A DNA stretch of 64,000 nt from an uncultured Schlesneria sp. (GCA_903858935.1 CAIOKO010000201.1:1-64000), one strand, 5' to 3'. Positions 45,670-55,742 are shown, counted from the stretch's first letter. Numbers and translations: made by a program. The notes: generated by a model from the letters alone, not told the origin.

Positions 45670-46704
45670 CTATTTCGCTGGCAACGCAAAATCCCCAGCC
45701 AGGTTTCGCCACATCGAATGGACGTGATTGGCGTTGTTCTGAGTGTTGTTGTATTCGATGACGAAGGTTGGTCCCTGCACCCGGTAATGGTGTGCCTGAT
45801 GGAGATCAGGTTCGCCGTACCAGGCAAAGGTGATCTTATCCAGGCCTGCCGAATTCAATGCGGTTCGACGTTCCGCTTCGACGTCGTCAGGAAGGTTCTT
45901 CAGGTATTCGCCCAAAAGTTCCTGCAACAACTTCTTCTGGTCATCGGACATCTTGCTGACAGGAAGACCGACCGCTTCACCGACAACCGCTTGAGGATTG
46001 GGTTGTGCAGCGACCGGACCTAACGGAACTTCACCGGGTGCTTCTTTACTGACCCAGCACAGCTTTTGTTGTTCTGGATTGCAGAGCTTCAGGATTTGAC
46101 GAGCGATATCCTCTTCAGGTCCCAGCACACGGATCGTTCGCCCTTTACCAGCTTCGATCGTGCCAGGATTGGCTCCGAAGAACTCGGGCGTACTTCCAAT
46201 CACCTTGCCGTCTTTGATGCTGAAATTGAGGCAAAGGTGATGCCCTTCGACTCGCCAGCCCCACAGGCCGGTTTCGGATGGTGTCCCGAAAATGCTGATG
46301 TAGTATTTGCCCGGATCGCGGCGATCACGTCGATAGGCTCGTTCGCCCGGTTCGATCAGATACAGCACCTCTTCAAGGCTCATCACATTCAAAACCTGAT
46401 CGTAGCCCGCTTCCGACAGGCCACTGCGGATCAGTTTTTGAGCGGCCTGAAGCGGTGCCCCTTCGAGGGCCTTCAGCGGCAATCCTTTTCTCTCGCGGGG
46501 AATGAAATGCCAGTTCAATCGCTCGGGGTCATCGTATTTAAACGATGTTATTTTGACCTGGTCAGGTGAAATCGCCGCGAGGTATCCCTTGGCCGCTTCA
46601 GTCATTCCGAGTCCCGTCTTGGGAACGGGTTGTGACTGTGCGACTAACAGAGCCCCCATTGCGACGAGGACCGTAAAAGCAAGGATCAGCTTCCGAGTTG
46701 CCAT
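45670..46704 (-). CDS. Exported DUF3500 protein
   Basis: A 344-residue protein of the DUF3500 family. A signal peptide covers about residues 1-22. Family patterns include LNWHFIPRERKGLPLK, FGTPSETGLWGWRVEGHHLCLNF, FFGANPGTI and, near the end, DLHQAHHYRVQGPTFVIEYNN with NHVHSMWRNLAGDF. The function is unknown; the conserved His residues suggest a metal-binding or hydrolytic site, which is inference. It is downstream of a HIT gene on the same strand. Confidence 0.9.
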   Translation of the reverse strand: MATRKLILAFTVLVAMGALLVAQSQPVPKTGLGMTEAAKGYLAAISPDQVKITSFKYDDPERLNWHFIPRERKGLPLKALEGAPLQAAQKLIRSGLSEAGYDQVLNVMSLEEVLYLIEPGERAYRRDRRDPGKYYISIFGTPSETGLWGWRVEGHHLCLNFSIKDGKVIGSTPEFFGANPGTIEAGKGRTIRVLGPEEDIARQILKLCNPEQQKLCWVSKEAPGEVPLGPVAAQPNPQAVVGEAVGLPVSKMSDDQKKLLQELLGEYLKNLPDDVEAERRTALNSAGLDKITFAWYGEPDLHQAHHYRVQGPTFVIEYNNTQNNANHVHSMWRNLAGDFALPAK

Positions 46705-46795
46705 AAATTTTCTCCAAGGGTGTAAAACATAAGGGTAGGGGGGCGATCAGCCTGCTGAAAAACTTTAACAAGTATTGTGAACCGAGTATCTCTTG

Positions 46796-47131
46796 TTAAC
46801 CTGGCGGCCAACTGAGAGGCCGTCCGCCGAGCAGGTGGATATGCAGGTGGTTCACCGATTGTCCTCCGTTTCGACCGCAATTGATGACAGTTCGATATCC
46901 ATCGGACAGTTGCAATTGCACAGCAAGTTTGCGGGCGACGCAAAGGAGATGCCCTAACAATGGTGCATCTTCATCGGTCGAATCGGCCAGCGAGGGAATT
47001 TCTTTCTTGGGTATGATCAAGACATGAGTTGGTGCCTGACCATTGATATCCCGAAACGCGAGACATTGTTCGTCCTCGAACAGGATTTCGGCAGGGATCT
47101 CACGATCAATGATGCGTTTGAAAATCGTCAT
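46796..47131 (-). CDS. HIT-family (histidine triad) nucleotide-binding protein
   Basis: A 111-residue HINT-type protein, a nucleotide hydrolase acting on phosphoramidates such as AMP-lysine. It begins TIFKRIIDREIPAEILFEDE and carries VLIIPKKEI and the histidine triad VNHLHIHLLGGR near the C-terminus. The length is normal for the family. The stop codon lies in a small TTAACAAG/CTTGTTAA inverted repeat (46765-46799). Confidence 0.92.
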   Translation of the reverse strand: MTIFKRIIDREIPAEILFEDEQCLAFRDINGQAPTHVLIIPKKEIPSLADSTDEDAPLLGHLLCVARKLAVQLQLSDGYRTVINCGRNGGQSVNHLHIHLLGGRPLSWPPG

Positions 47132-47299
47132 ATCTGAACATCCAAGGCGCGTGGTCTACCGGGATTCCCACATCAATAGTGCAAGGTGATTTCTCCTGCT
47201 GACGGTAGCAAAAGCCCCGTTGGAACTCAAACATTGGCTCATGCGTCAATCGCACGAGCAACTATTTCGCCAGGAAATAACAATCATGTGCGTGATCAA

Positions 47300-47349
47300 A
47301 ACGAAACCCCACCCCCTCCACGGGGGTGGTTAACGGGCCTTTGCCCTAG
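47300..47349 (-). repeat. Dispersed G/C-rich hairpin repeat, copy 2
   Basis: A 50-base copy in reverse orientation to copy 3 at 48081-48130, with a single mismatch. It contains an 8 bp C-run/G-run stem with a 5-base loop, the GGGCAAAGGCCC word and a CTAG end that faces the enclosed gene. It lies in the otherwise gene-free stretch 47132-47508, where nothing else was recognised. Confidence 0.85.
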
Positions 47350-47508
47350 CGCCTTTAAACTTGCGATCAAATCGAGAATACTTCACGACCGACATCGTCA
47401 TCGGCAGTTTGACGGTGCATATGTGGCCTTAACAGGGGCGCACCCCTCGATCGTTGGTACGCGGAAGCGGGTCAATCTTAATTGGAATTCCGATGGCGGG
47501 CGTGAATC

Positions 47509-47970
47509 ATGGGCGACTTCTTCAAGCCGTGGCGACGAAAGATCGGGGCGGTGACGCTGGTGATGGCGTGCGTGTTCTCAGTGGGATTGGTAAGGAGTTT
47601 TTACATCTCGGATGTCATGGAATACTTCCCTGGTGAATCATCCATGATTCGTCTTATATCGTGGCGCGGAAATGTGAGTTGCAGTTATCTGATCGGCAAA
47701 CCTCCGTCGAAATTCGTTAAAAGGTTCTTGTTCTTTGCGTATGAGAATCCGTATCCGTTTGAAACTGAGTTCGAGGGTTGCCAGTGGGTTTGGCGGGTCG
47801 GTCACATGGGCGTTGCAACCTGTTCTGATACAACTTCCGACTCCATCGCTGTTGTTTCCCCCTACTGGTCCATCGTCTTTCCGTTGACTCTACTTTCTGC
47901 GTACCTGCTGCTCACCAAACCGCGTATTGCGAAACCGAAAACCAACGTCGAACACAGGCTTTCTGAATAA
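47509..47970 (+). CDS. Small hypothetical membrane protein
   Basis: A 153-residue protein with hydrophobic segments at about 11-30 (IGAVTLVMACVFSVGLVRS) and 121-138 (SIVFPLTLLSAYLLLT), and a soluble loop of about 90 residues between them that contains two Cys. The pattern WRRKIG near the start and PYWSIVFPLTLLSAYLLL near the end suggest a family; from general knowledge small proteins of this shape recur in planctomycete genomes, but I assign no function. It is the only gene between two inverted copies of the 50 bp hairpin repeat, which may have carried it. Confidence 0.72.
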   Translation: MGDFFKPWRRKIGAVTLVMACVFSVGLVRSFYISDVMEYFPGESSMIRLISWRGNVSCSYLIGKPPSKFVKRFLFFAYENPYPFETEFEGCQWVWRVGHMGVATCSDTTSDSIAVVSPYWSIVFPLTLLSAYLLLTKPRIAKPKTNVEHRLSE

Positions 47971-48080
47971 GCGGGCAGGTCACCGAGTAGTTTTCGGGCA
48001 ACTGCCATACGACGGGCAAAGCGGGTTACGGGGCCATTGTACCAGAATTACTTTTCGATTGGGTTACGAGTTAAGAGACA

Positions 48081-48130
48081 CTAGGGCAAAGGCCCTTTAA
48101 CCACCCCCGTGGAGGGGGTGGGGTTTCGTT
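48081..48130 (+). repeat. Dispersed G/C-rich hairpin repeat, copy 3
   Basis: This copy is the inverted partner of copy 2, with 49 of 50 bases matching. It lies just after the end of the small membrane-protein gene and 23 bases from the 3' end of the convergent bioF gene. The stem CCACCCCC/GGGGGTGG is followed by GGTTTCGTT, which could help end transcripts from the + strand, but copy 2 has no such position. Confidence 0.85.
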
Positions 48131-48153
48131 CTTGGGTCGAGACATTTGTCGAC

Positions 48154-49332
48154 TCAAACGGATCGTTTTGAAGGTATCAATTCACCAATCTTCACAGCCA
48201 GACTCGTCACGATTTCTTCCGGCAGACCGCTGTGCAGTGTTACCCTCAGCCGCGATGTTCCTTTCGGGACGGTCGGGGGACGGATCGCTCCGACAAGGAA
48301 GCCGTGCTCCAGAAGTCTTTCGGCAACCTTCATGGCTGCCTGTGGTTCATTAAGAACAATCGGGACAATTGGCCCGACGGAACCGGGGAAGGGGACTACG
48401 CCAGCACTGGCAAGTTGAAGTCGAAAGAGTTGGCAGAGGGAATGAAGTCGATCACGGCGTGACGGCTCAGTCTGGATAATCTCCAGGGAGGTTGTTGCTG
48501 CGGCACAAAGCGATGGAGGAAGCGAGGTCGAATAAATCTGTGTGCGGGCTTTATTCCACAAGTAGTCGATCAACGTCTGGCTACCTGTCACGAAACCTCC
48601 AAGGCAGCCGATGGACTTGCTCAGCGTGCCAACCCGAACTGCAATCCTCTTTTCCACACCCTGCAGTTCGGCAACACCGCGACCTCGCTCGCCAAAAACT
48701 CCCGTCCCATGTGCCTCATCAAGGATCACGGTCGTTTCGTATGTCTCCGCGATCTCACACAGTTCGGGAAGCGGGGCCAGATCGCCGTCCATGCTGAAAA
48801 CGCTGTCGGTGACCAGAAACTTACGACGAGCCGACTCACGAGCCAACGACTGCTGTAATCCCGTCAGATCATCGTGCCGATAAACGCGGAGCCTGGCTCC
48901 CGACAGTCGGCAACCGTCAACCAGGCTGGCGTGATTCCATCGATCACAAAAAACGGTGTCGCTGGCGCCTGCTAACGCAGCAACCGTTCCGACGTTGGCC
49001 GCCATTCCCGTTGGAAACAGGATCGCGGCTTCGGTCCCTTCGAATGCGGCTAATGCTCGTTCAAGATTTACGTGCAGATCAGTTCGACCCGATACCAGCG
49101 GACTGGCTTTTGCCCCAACACCGTGCGAGCGAAGGCCCTCCGCTGCCGCCGCCACAACTCGCGGATCGTTGGCAAGACCAAGGTAGTCATTCGACGCGAA
49201 GTCCCATACTTCGCGCCCATCGATGAAGACTCGTCCTTCCCCGATTGGTTTGACCTCGCGACGACGTCGAAACAGTCCTTCATCGGATAGTTTTTGAAGT
49301 TCGTCCGGAAGCCAGTCGAGAAGGTCGGTCAT
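48154..49332 (-). CDS. bioF: 8-amino-7-oxononanoate synthase-like PLP enzyme
   Basis: A 392-residue alpha-oxoamine synthase that condenses an amino acid with an acyl-CoA; BioF joins alanine and pimeloyl thioester in biotin synthesis. Family features are DFASNDYLGLANDP, HGVGAKASPLVSG, the cofactor residues in LDEAHGTGVFG (205-215) and the PLP lysine Lys239 in GTLSKSIGCLGG. Other members (Kbl, serine palmitoyltransferase) look alike, and no other biotin gene is nearby, so the substrate is probable rather than certain. The ATG at 49332 is chosen because a terminator for the upstream gene lies at 49398-49436, before the longer frame's start at 49449. Confidence 0.88.
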   Translation of the reverse strand: MTDLLDWLPDELQKLSDEGLFRRRREVKPIGEGRVFIDGREVWDFASNDYLGLANDPRVVAAAAEGLRSHGVGAKASPLVSGRTDLHVNLERALAAFEGTEAAILFPTGMAANVGTVAALAGASDTVFCDRWNHASLVDGCRLSGARLRVYRHDDLTGLQQSLARESARRKFLVTDSVFSMDGDLAPLPELCEIAETYETTVILDEAHGTGVFGERGRGVAELQGVEKRIAVRVGTLSKSIGCLGGFVTGSQTLIDYLWNKARTQIYSTSLPPSLCAAATTSLEIIQTEPSRRDRLHSLCQLFRLQLASAGVVPFPGSVGPIVPIVLNEPQAAMKVAERLLEHGFLVGAIRPPTVPKGTSRLRVTLHSGLPEEIVTSLAVKIGELIPSKRSV

Positions 49333-49397
49333 CTCAGTTTTTTCGTTGGATTCCGTTTGAATGGTTGCGATGAAGTTCACACGTTTAAAGTCAGTGC

Positions 49398-49436
49398 AAA
49401 AACAGCCGGGAGTATCATTTCCGATACTCCCGGCTG
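49398..49436 (-). terminator. Intrinsic terminator after the MFS gene
   Basis: A perfect 14 bp stem (49403-49416 and 49423-49436) with a 6-base loop, followed on the minus strand by five T residues (49402-49398). It terminates the MFS gene upstream and separates it from bioF. Confidence 0.85.
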
Positions 49437-49483
49437 ACGAGAAGTTCAACTCATGAACTCATTCTTTGGGACGAGGCTCAGAG

Positions 49484-51130
49484 TCAGCTTTCGGCTGTTC
49501 CCAGCGACGTGCCGGATTCAATCGTCACCGGTTTGTAACCGCCGATGGCCTTGAAGTAGATCAGCAGGCAAAGGTAGATCGCAGCCATCGTTGCAGGGAT
49601 ACAAGAATCGGCGACCAGAGTATCCCGGTCTCCTTTGATACTGGACTCAATCAACTTGCGATCATCAGCGGACAGCTTTGCCAACGCGGCTTCGCCTGTC
49701 GTGCCATCTTCGCGAATCTTGTCCAGTTCTTTCTGTGCGGCACCAAGCTTCTTGCCGTCCAGTCCGTAGGCGTCCGGGAAAATCAGGAACTTACTGGACT
49801 TTTCGGCCTTGCTCGCCCCGTACAACTCAGCACTCGCCTTTTGCAGGGCTTCGCCTGAATATCGGTCCTTGAAATATCCCAGACCTGGCGAACCGATCAA
49901 ACCTGCCGACATCATTCCAATTCCACCCATGATGCTGATCGCGATCGCGCCAGTTCGGGGGAATCGGTCAGAAGCGACGGCAAGCATGGTAGGCCAGAAG
50001 AACGTCTTGCCAATGCCGTAGACGGTCAACGCAAGTAATGCACCGCTGAAGGCTTCGATGCGGCTGGTTAGATTCAGACCGATACAGGCCAGGATCGCAC
50101 AAGTCAGCAGAAGTCCGACAGGCGAGACACCGATCTTCTTTTCGATGAAGTCGGCACAGAATCGCAAGGCAAACATCAATGCCGACGTAAACACGAACAG
50201 TATTTTACCTTGTTCCGACGACAGGATGTTTCCGGTGATGTTCTGGATCCAGCCATCCGTCCCCAGCTCAACGGCACCGACCAGGGCGTGAGTGATGAAC
50301 AGAATGAACAGCAGAATCGATCCCATCGAAAACTTGGTGATGAAGCCGACCGCGAGCAGCAAGCCAGCACCAACCGCGTACCCAATGTACTTGGCGTTGT
50401 CTTCGCCTAATTGGGGAATGCCCTTAAGAACGTCACCCAGGAACATCGACAACAGGAAGCAAACAACAAGACCACCAAGAATCCCCACGTCCTGAAGCAT
50501 GTCCCCCAGCTTCAGGCCCTTCTTCGACGCTTCTGATTTTGGGAAGCTTTGACCCAGGAACATGATGCCGTAGATGATGGTCGGGATCAGATACAGCGAA
50601 AGTTGAATCTTCCAGTCGAGCTTCATGCGGTCGTCCAGAACCCATCCCAGAATACCACCCAGGATCAATCCGGCGGGCCAGCTGGCGTGCAGAATATTCA
50701 AGTAGTGGGTTCGATTGTTCGGAAAGAGTGTTGCCACCAGAGGATTGGCGACCGCTTCCAGGCATCCGTTCGCCAGGGCAAACAGGAACATCCCCCAGAA
50801 CAACGCGTTGTAGGCGTTTTCCGGAGTCGAAGCACCGAATGTCACAACAGCCGACAGAACGTGGAGGGCAAATGCTGTGGCGACCAGTTTTCCGTAACCA
50901 ATTTTGTCACAGAGGACGCCACCGATAATGATCCCAAAACAGAAGCCTGAAAAACCGGCACCACCGATTGCACCCAGTTGAGTGCTCGAAAAGCCGTACG
51001 CGGCTTGCCAGTTATCGAAAATTCCACCGCGGATCGCAAAACCGACGCCTGCGGCGAGAATCGCCATAAACCCCGCCCACAGCAGCCGCTGTGCGTTGGG
51101 TGCCACACTCTCACTGTTTCCACCACTCAT
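49484..51130 (-). CDS. MFS transporter, sugar permease type
   Basis: A 548-residue major facilitator protein with about 12 hydrophobic segments. The opening [21 protein letters not shown], the motif [13 protein letters not shown] after the second helix, and [16 protein letters not shown] in the middle resemble sugar permeases of the FucP/glucose-galactose group. An insertion of about 80 polar residues ([20 protein letters not shown] through GDRDTLV) separates the final helices and is unusual for the family. The start at 51130 is preferred because GGTGGA precedes it; the in-frame ATG at 51145 has no ribosome-binding site. The substrate cannot be decided from the sequence. Confidence 0.88.
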   Translation of the reverse strand: MSGGNSESVAPNAQRLLWAGFMAILAAGVGFAIRGGIFDNWQAAYGFSSTQLGAIGGAGFSGFCFGIIIGGVLCDKIGYGKLVATAFALHVLSAVVTFGASTPENAYNALFWGMFLFALANGCLEAVANPLVATLFPNNRTHYLNILHASWPAGLILGGILGWVLDDRMKLDWKIQLSLYLIPTIIYGIMFLGQSFPKSEASKKGLKLGDMLQDVGILGGLVVCFLLSMFLGDVLKGIPQLGEDNAKYIGYAVGAGLLLAVGFITKFSMGSILLFILFITHALVGAVELGTDGWIQNITGNILSSEQGKILFVFTSALMFALRFCADFIEKKIGVSPVGLLLTCAILACIGLNLTSRIEAFSGALLALTVYGIGKTFFWPTMLAVASDRFPRTGAIAISIMGGIGMMSAGLIGSPGLGYFKDRYSGEALQKASAELYGASKAEKSSKFLIFPDAYGLDGKKLGAAQKELDKIREDGTTGEAALAKLSADDRKLIESSIKGDRDTLVADSCIPATMAAIYLCLLIYFKAIGGYKPVTIESGTSLGTAES

Positions 51131-51384
51131 TGTTGTTTCCACCATTAGAAGTATTGAGAAGGCGCATCCTTGCGAACGACTCCGTTGCCGTCACTGACGG
51201 CCAGCCGCCAGCGAACCCGGCGAAAGGGATGGCATGCTAACGGGTTGTGAGACATCTTTCCATGAATGGGAACGTCGTTCTTGATGCGTCGGGGAGAACT
51301 GATCTCGTTATAACCGGCACCACCGGACCTCAAACCACCAATCTGACACCCATTTACGACGTATGACTTGAGTGTCTTTGCCGG

Positions 51385-52374
51385 TCAGACCCGGCGAAGA
51401 ACCAGCAGGTGATCGGAGTGAAACCGGGCTTCGATTCCGTCGGGAAAATCGACCGACTTTCGAGTGACCAGCATGTCCGCCAGTCGATTCCAATGTGCAA
51501 ACCCCATCGCCTGACGTGGCCAGTCCTGTTTCTTCCAGAGCTCACAAAACATCTCACGGATCAAATGTCTCGACTGGTCGGCCAATAAACGGACATCCAG
51601 ATGGCATGAGTCTGGCTGCTGATCCATCAGACATTGTGCGAGTAATTGCGATGCCGCACGATGAAGGACTTCGTCAATTTCCATCGCTTGTTCGGCCAGT
51701 CGGCAAAGTGCGGCATCGACTTGTGGATTGATCTCTTCACGGAGCAGGGGGAGGATCACATGCCGAAGCTTGTTTCGAGTCATTGCCGTGTCTGAGTTTG
51801 ACTGATCCGTGCAATAGATTTGGCCCCGCTCATGGAGGAAGGATTCAACAAGCGCCCGATTAATGGCAAGAATCGGACGGACCAGTCGGCGACCTGAAGC
51901 GGTTGATCTCACGGGCGGAATGCCAGTCAGTCCGGCAATCCCCGTTCCCCGAAAAAGGTGGTGCAAAACCGTTTCTGCCTGGTCGCTTGCCGTGTGGGCC
52001 AGGGCGATCGCTGGACAACTGAATTTCGCCGCTGAAATCTCAAGAAACTCATATCGAAGTCGCCGAGCCTGCTCTTCGAGTCCGCTGGCATTTGCGGCAA
52101 GACTCCCCTCTGGAATTTCTCCGATTTCATTGGGAAGATTAAGAGATGCCGCAAGTTCACGGACCCAGCGTGCATCTGCGTCACTGGCCCCACCTCTTAA
52201 GCGGTGATTGAGATGGGCGACGAATAATTCCAGCGAGAATTCTTGACTCAGATCGACGAGCCCCTGCAGCAGAGCGACACTGTCGGCACCACCGGAAACG
52301 GCGACTAACAATCGGGAATTCGCAATATCGCACCGCTTCAGTCCGTCGCGAAGTTCATCAAGAAAGCCTGGCAT
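51385..52374 (-). CDS. tilS: tRNA(Ile)-lysidine synthase
   Basis: A 329-residue N-type ATP pyrophosphatase that converts the wobble cytidine of tRNA-Ile (CAU) to lysidine so that it reads AUA. The PP-loop SGGADSVALL lies about residue 28, followed by VAHLNHRLRGGASDADARWV, ALAHTASDQAETVLHHLFRGTG and RPILAINRALVESFL, all family blocks, and a short C-terminal domain. The ATG at 52374 is chosen because it follows the upstream stop by 20 bases; the longer frame begins with GTG at 52419, inside the preceding gene. Confidence 0.92.
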   Translation of the reverse strand: MPGFLDELRDGLKRCDIANSRLLVAVSGGADSVALLQGLVDLSQEFSLELFVAHLNHRLRGGASDADARWVRELAASLNLPNEIGEIPEGSLAANASGLEEQARRLRYEFLEISAAKFSCPAIALAHTASDQAETVLHHLFRGTGIAGLTGIPPVRSTASGRRLVRPILAINRALVESFLHERGQIYCTDQSNSDTAMTRNKLRHVILPLLREEINPQVDAALCRLAEQAMEIDEVLHRAASQLLAQCLMDQQPDSCHLDVRLLADQSRHLIREMFCELWKKQDWPRQAMGFAHWNRLADMLVTRKSVDFPDGIEARFHSDHLLVLRRV

Positions 52375-52393
52375 ATTCTTTTTCTTACAGGGA

Positions 52394-53947
52394 TCAAGAT
52401 TCTTCTGGCTTTTCACCACTTGAAATAATCATCGCCTGAAACAGTCCTTCCCACGTAAACTCGACCGCTTCCGCCGCAATCGGAAGGCCTGCCTCCCTGG
52501 CTGCGGCCGTCGTTACCGGGCTGATACTCGCCAATTTTGTTTTGTTGCCCAGCCAGCTTTTTGCATCATCGGTCAACAAACGTGCGAGACTTCGAGCAAT
52601 CGAGGGACTTGATAATCCGATCCAGTTCACTTCACCTCGCTCAAACGGGAGTAGCGAGCTCGCTGGCAAGCGATCCACGTCACGATTCTGGTAAACGACT
52701 AATTGTTTCAATGTCGCTCCAGCGGCAGCCAACTCGACGGGAAGGACATCCCGTCCGCGACTGGCGCGCGCCCAAAGGACATTTTTTCCGGCGACATGAG
52801 GGCCCAATTCACGGGCAAGGGCTTCTGCACGAAACTCCGTCGGTACCAGATCCGCTCGTAACGAGTATTTTCTGAGTGCCGCTGCCGTGCTCGGCCCAAT
52901 CGCAGCCAGCCGCGACTTGGCAATCGCACGCATATCTCGACCAGATTCCAGTAATCGACCAAGAAGGCCGTTCACACCATTCACACTGGTAAAGACGATC
53001 CAATCATATTCGTTCAGCCGTGACAGGATGGCGTCGACTTCTTCCCAGTTATCGGGAGGTGCGATCTCAATCGTTGGCAAGACGAGAGGCTGCGCACCAA
53101 GTTCTACGGCGCGAAGAGCAGTGTCATCCGCTTGTTCCTCCGGACGAGCAATTCCAATCACCTGACCGAATAAAGGACGATCTTCGAACCAACGAGCCTG
53201 CTCACGCAAACGGACACAATCGCCGATAATCACCAGCGACGGAGCATGCAGCTCGGCGGCGGTGGCGAGTGAGGCGATGTCTTGCAATGTGCCTGTTACG
53301 GATCGCTGCCTGGGTGTCGTCGCACGACTGACAACACAGACCGGGGTCGACGTCGGCTTGCCCGCTCCAATTAATGACTGAGCGATTGCCCCCAGTCGAT
53401 GCAGCCCCATGTAAAACACCAGCGTTCCAGGGAACGTTGCGAGGGCAACGTAATCTAACGATGTCGACTTCGTTGGATCTTCATGCCCCGTGACGAACGC
53501 GACGGCCGATGCGTGATCCCGATGAGTCAGCGAGATCCCCGTATATACAGCCGCTCCCGTGGCAGCCGTGATGCCAGGCACGACTTCAAAGGGAATTCCC
53601 GCATCGGAAAGAGCGGCAGCCTCTTCCGATCCGCGACCAAAAATAAACGGGTCTCCACCCTTCAGCCGAACGACTGTTTTGCCAGACCGAGCCGCTTCAA
53701 TCAAACGCCGATTGATCTCGTCCTGACGCAAAACGCGACCTGCCGGCCCGTCGACCCGGCAAGTTTGTTCCGCCAACGCATGAGAGTGTCGCAACAAAAG
53801 CGGATTCACCAGGCCGTCATATAACACGAGATCAGCCCGCGCCAGACATTCCGCGCCGCGCAACGTCAGTAACCCAGGGTCACCTGGACCGGCACCCACC
53901 AGGTAAACACGACCGACAGTAGAGCGAGGGTGTTGCGGATCAGGCAT
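52394..53947 (-). CDS. Uroporphyrinogen-III C-methyltransferase / uroporphyrinogen-III synthase fusion
   Basis: A bifunctional tetrapyrrole enzyme of 517 residues. Residues of about 10-250 are the methyltransferase (CobA/SirA type): VGAGPGDPGLLTLRG, RLKGGDPFIFGRGSEE and TFPGTLVFYMGLHRLG are the substrate and S-adenosylmethionine motifs. Residues of about 265-510 are the HemD uroporphyrinogen-III synthase domain (YDWIVFTSVNGVNGLL and WIGLSSPSIARSLARLL). It would close the ring of uroporphyrinogen III and then methylate it toward precorrin-2, for siroheme or cobalamin. Such fusions are known. It lies in a run with tilS (20-base gap) and proB (44-base gap), probably co-transcribed. Confidence 0.93.
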   Translation of the reverse strand: MPDPQHPRSTVGRVYLVGAGPGDPGLLTLRGAECLARADLVLYDGLVNPLLLRHSHALAEQTCRVDGPAGRVLRQDEINRRLIEAARSGKTVVRLKGGDPFIFGRGSEEAAALSDAGIPFEVVPGITAATGAAVYTGISLTHRDHASAVAFVTGHEDPTKSTSLDYVALATFPGTLVFYMGLHRLGAIAQSLIGAGKPTSTPVCVVSRATTPRQRSVTGTLQDIASLATAAELHAPSLVIIGDCVRLREQARWFEDRPLFGQVIGIARPEEQADDTALRAVELGAQPLVLPTIEIAPPDNWEEVDAILSRLNEYDWIVFTSVNGVNGLLGRLLESGRDMRAIAKSRLAAIGPSTAAALRKYSLRADLVPTEFRAEALARELGPHVAGKNVLWARASRGRDVLPVELAAAGATLKQLVVYQNRDVDRLPASSLLPFERGEVNWIGLSSPSIARSLARLLTDDAKSWLGNKTKLASISPVTTAAAREAGLPIAAEAVEFTWEGLFQAMIISSGEKPEES

Positions 53948-53991
53948 GAATCATTTTCACGATGCAGGGGACTGCATGGAGTAGAGAAGGT

Positions 53992-55131
53992 TTATTTTTG
54001 ACTTGTCACCACCAGATTGTCGCGATGAATCACTTCATCGTACGGGATCGAACCAAGTTCGCGAGTGATCTCGTCCGTTCGCTTCCCGACGATGGAACTC
54101 GCTGTCGAAGAATCGTAATTCGTTAACCCCCGGGCAAACTCTTCGCCCGTCTGATCGACAATTGATACCACTTCGCCCTTGGCGAATTCACCCTCGACCC
54201 TCAACACGCCGATCGCCAGCAGCGATTTTCCCTGTTGTTCGACCGCACGCCGAGCACCTGCATCGAGCACCAATCGCCCTTTGGGGGGCATTGTATAGCC
54301 AATCCAGCGTTTCCACGCGGAAACTCCGTCACCTTCACCAAGAAACATCGTCCCGATGTCGGCTCCTGAAAGAAGTTCATTAAGAACGTTCTGGCGTTTG
54401 CCGTTGGCGATCATGACATTCACACCAACTGCGGTCGCTGTTCGGACAGCCTCCAACTTCGTCCCCATGCCTCCCGTTCCCCGGGAACTTTTCGAGACAC
54501 CGACAAGATTCAGCAGATTGTCGTCAAACTTGTCGACGAAGGGGATCCGTTCGCTCGCTGGATTCGTCGGATCACCTGTCAGCAGCCCGTCTACCACCGA
54601 GAGAATGATCAACAGATCTGCCTGAATCAGCCCGGCGACCATCGCAGCAAGGCGATCATTGTCTCCCAACTTGATTTCCGCAGTACTCACCGAATCATTT
54701 TCGTTGATAATCGGTATCACGGAATACTCTGCCAATGTTCGTAACGTATTTCTAACATTGAGGTAACGACCACGCCCCTTGAAATCATTGGCTGTCAGCA
54801 GCAACTGAGCCGCGTGATATCCATAGGGGCGAAATGCTTTGTCATAGATGTGGATCAAATGAGCCTGACCGGTGGCCGCTGCAGCTTGAAGGTGCGACAG
54901 ATCTTTCGGGCGTTCCTTTAGTCCCAGTAGACCCATTCCGGCCCCGATCGCACCACTGGAAACAAGAACGAGCTTGCGGCCCGACTCGCAGATTCGATGA
55001 AGCTGCTCGGCTAATGCAGCGATCCGATCGGCATCGAGACGATCATCGTCAGTCGAAAGAACGTTCGTCCCGACCTTGACCACCAGGGTTTTCACGCGAT
55101 CCAAAACCTCACGTCGGCGTTCAAGCGTCAT
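53992..55131 (-). CDS. proB: Glutamate 5-kinase with PUA domain
   Basis: The first enzyme of proline synthesis: it phosphorylates glutamate with ATP. An amino-acid kinase domain (about 1-265) opens with KTLVVKVGTNVLS and holds LVSSGAIGAGMGLLG, INENDSVSTAEIKLGDNDRL and GGMGTKLEAVRTA. The PUA domain follows (about 285-370; KGRLVLDAGARRAV and then NYDSSTASSIVGKRTDEI). The length is normal for PUA-bearing ProB. It is the first gene of a minus-strand run with the cobA-hemD fusion and tilS. No proA is nearby. Confidence 0.95.
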   Translation of the reverse strand: MTLERRREVLDRVKTLVVKVGTNVLSTDDDRLDADRIAALAEQLHRICESGRKLVLVSSGAIGAGMGLLGLKERPKDLSHLQAAAATGQAHLIHIYDKAFRPYGYHAAQLLLTANDFKGRGRYLNVRNTLRTLAEYSVIPIINENDSVSTAEIKLGDNDRLAAMVAGLIQADLLIILSVVDGLLTGDPTNPASERIPFVDKFDDNLLNLVGVSKSSRGTGGMGTKLEAVRTATAVGVNVMIANGKRQNVLNELLSGADIGTMFLGEGDGVSAWKRWIGYTMPPKGRLVLDAGARRAVEQQGKSLLAIGVLRVEGEFAKGEVVSIVDQTGEEFARGLTNYDSSTASSIVGKRTDEITRELGSIPYDEVIHRDNLVVTSQK

Positions 55132-55742
55132 CGGAACGAATTCTTTCGGAAAAATTTGAGGACCAGGCCGCCCGTAATTCGCATATCATTCATCGCAGAT
55201 TTGTCGGAACTCCAAATCAAGTGTATGCGAGGTGTGGTTTTTCGCCAGTAATCGACTGCGGAACTCACCGCCCTGACTTGATGTTTTGAAAAAAAGCCAG
55301 GCAGTCACGAGAATTGGCCCCCATATTCAAACGATTCACAATCGTCACAATCAAAAACTTCGCGAGACGGTTATTCAACTCGACTCATCCGACATCATCG
55401 AATTCATTCGAAACGGGGGAGGGGTGGCGCCCATCGTACAAGACATGCGATTCAATTGATGAATGAAATTGAAAATCGCGGCTCAGGATGCACAACAATT
55501 CCAACAACTCCCTGAGACATCGCTGATTTGAAGTCAGACGGTTGCAACAACTTCTTCCTTGAAGCGAGAATCCCCAAGTCTTCGGGCTGTAAATGTTTCT
55601 TGCTTCTGAGAAATTGCGAAGCGACTGTGAAGCATTAGTTGTCAGGTGGAATGGATGTTGCCAGAATCCGTTCGACGCGCCTTGAGATGAGGCGGCATCG
55701 TCCTTTCTGATCATGTATTACTCGTTCCGGGTCTAAAGCAAC
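55132..55742. other. Divergent intergenic region, nothing firm
   Basis: About 610 bases between the divergent proB and Rieske genes. The promoters for both runs must lie here, but no near-consensus boxes or RNA gene could be supported. An antisense frame in this stretch has no start context or recognisable content. Confidence 0.45.

Noticed and set aside
47300-48130. Insertion sequence with transposase
   Set aside because: The enclosed protein is a small two-helix membrane protein with no transposase motif; only the inverted repeats resemble a mobile element.
55385-55714. 109-codon minus-strand frame upstream of the Rieske gene
   Set aside because: No start context, no recognisable fold, and it covers the region where promoters are expected.
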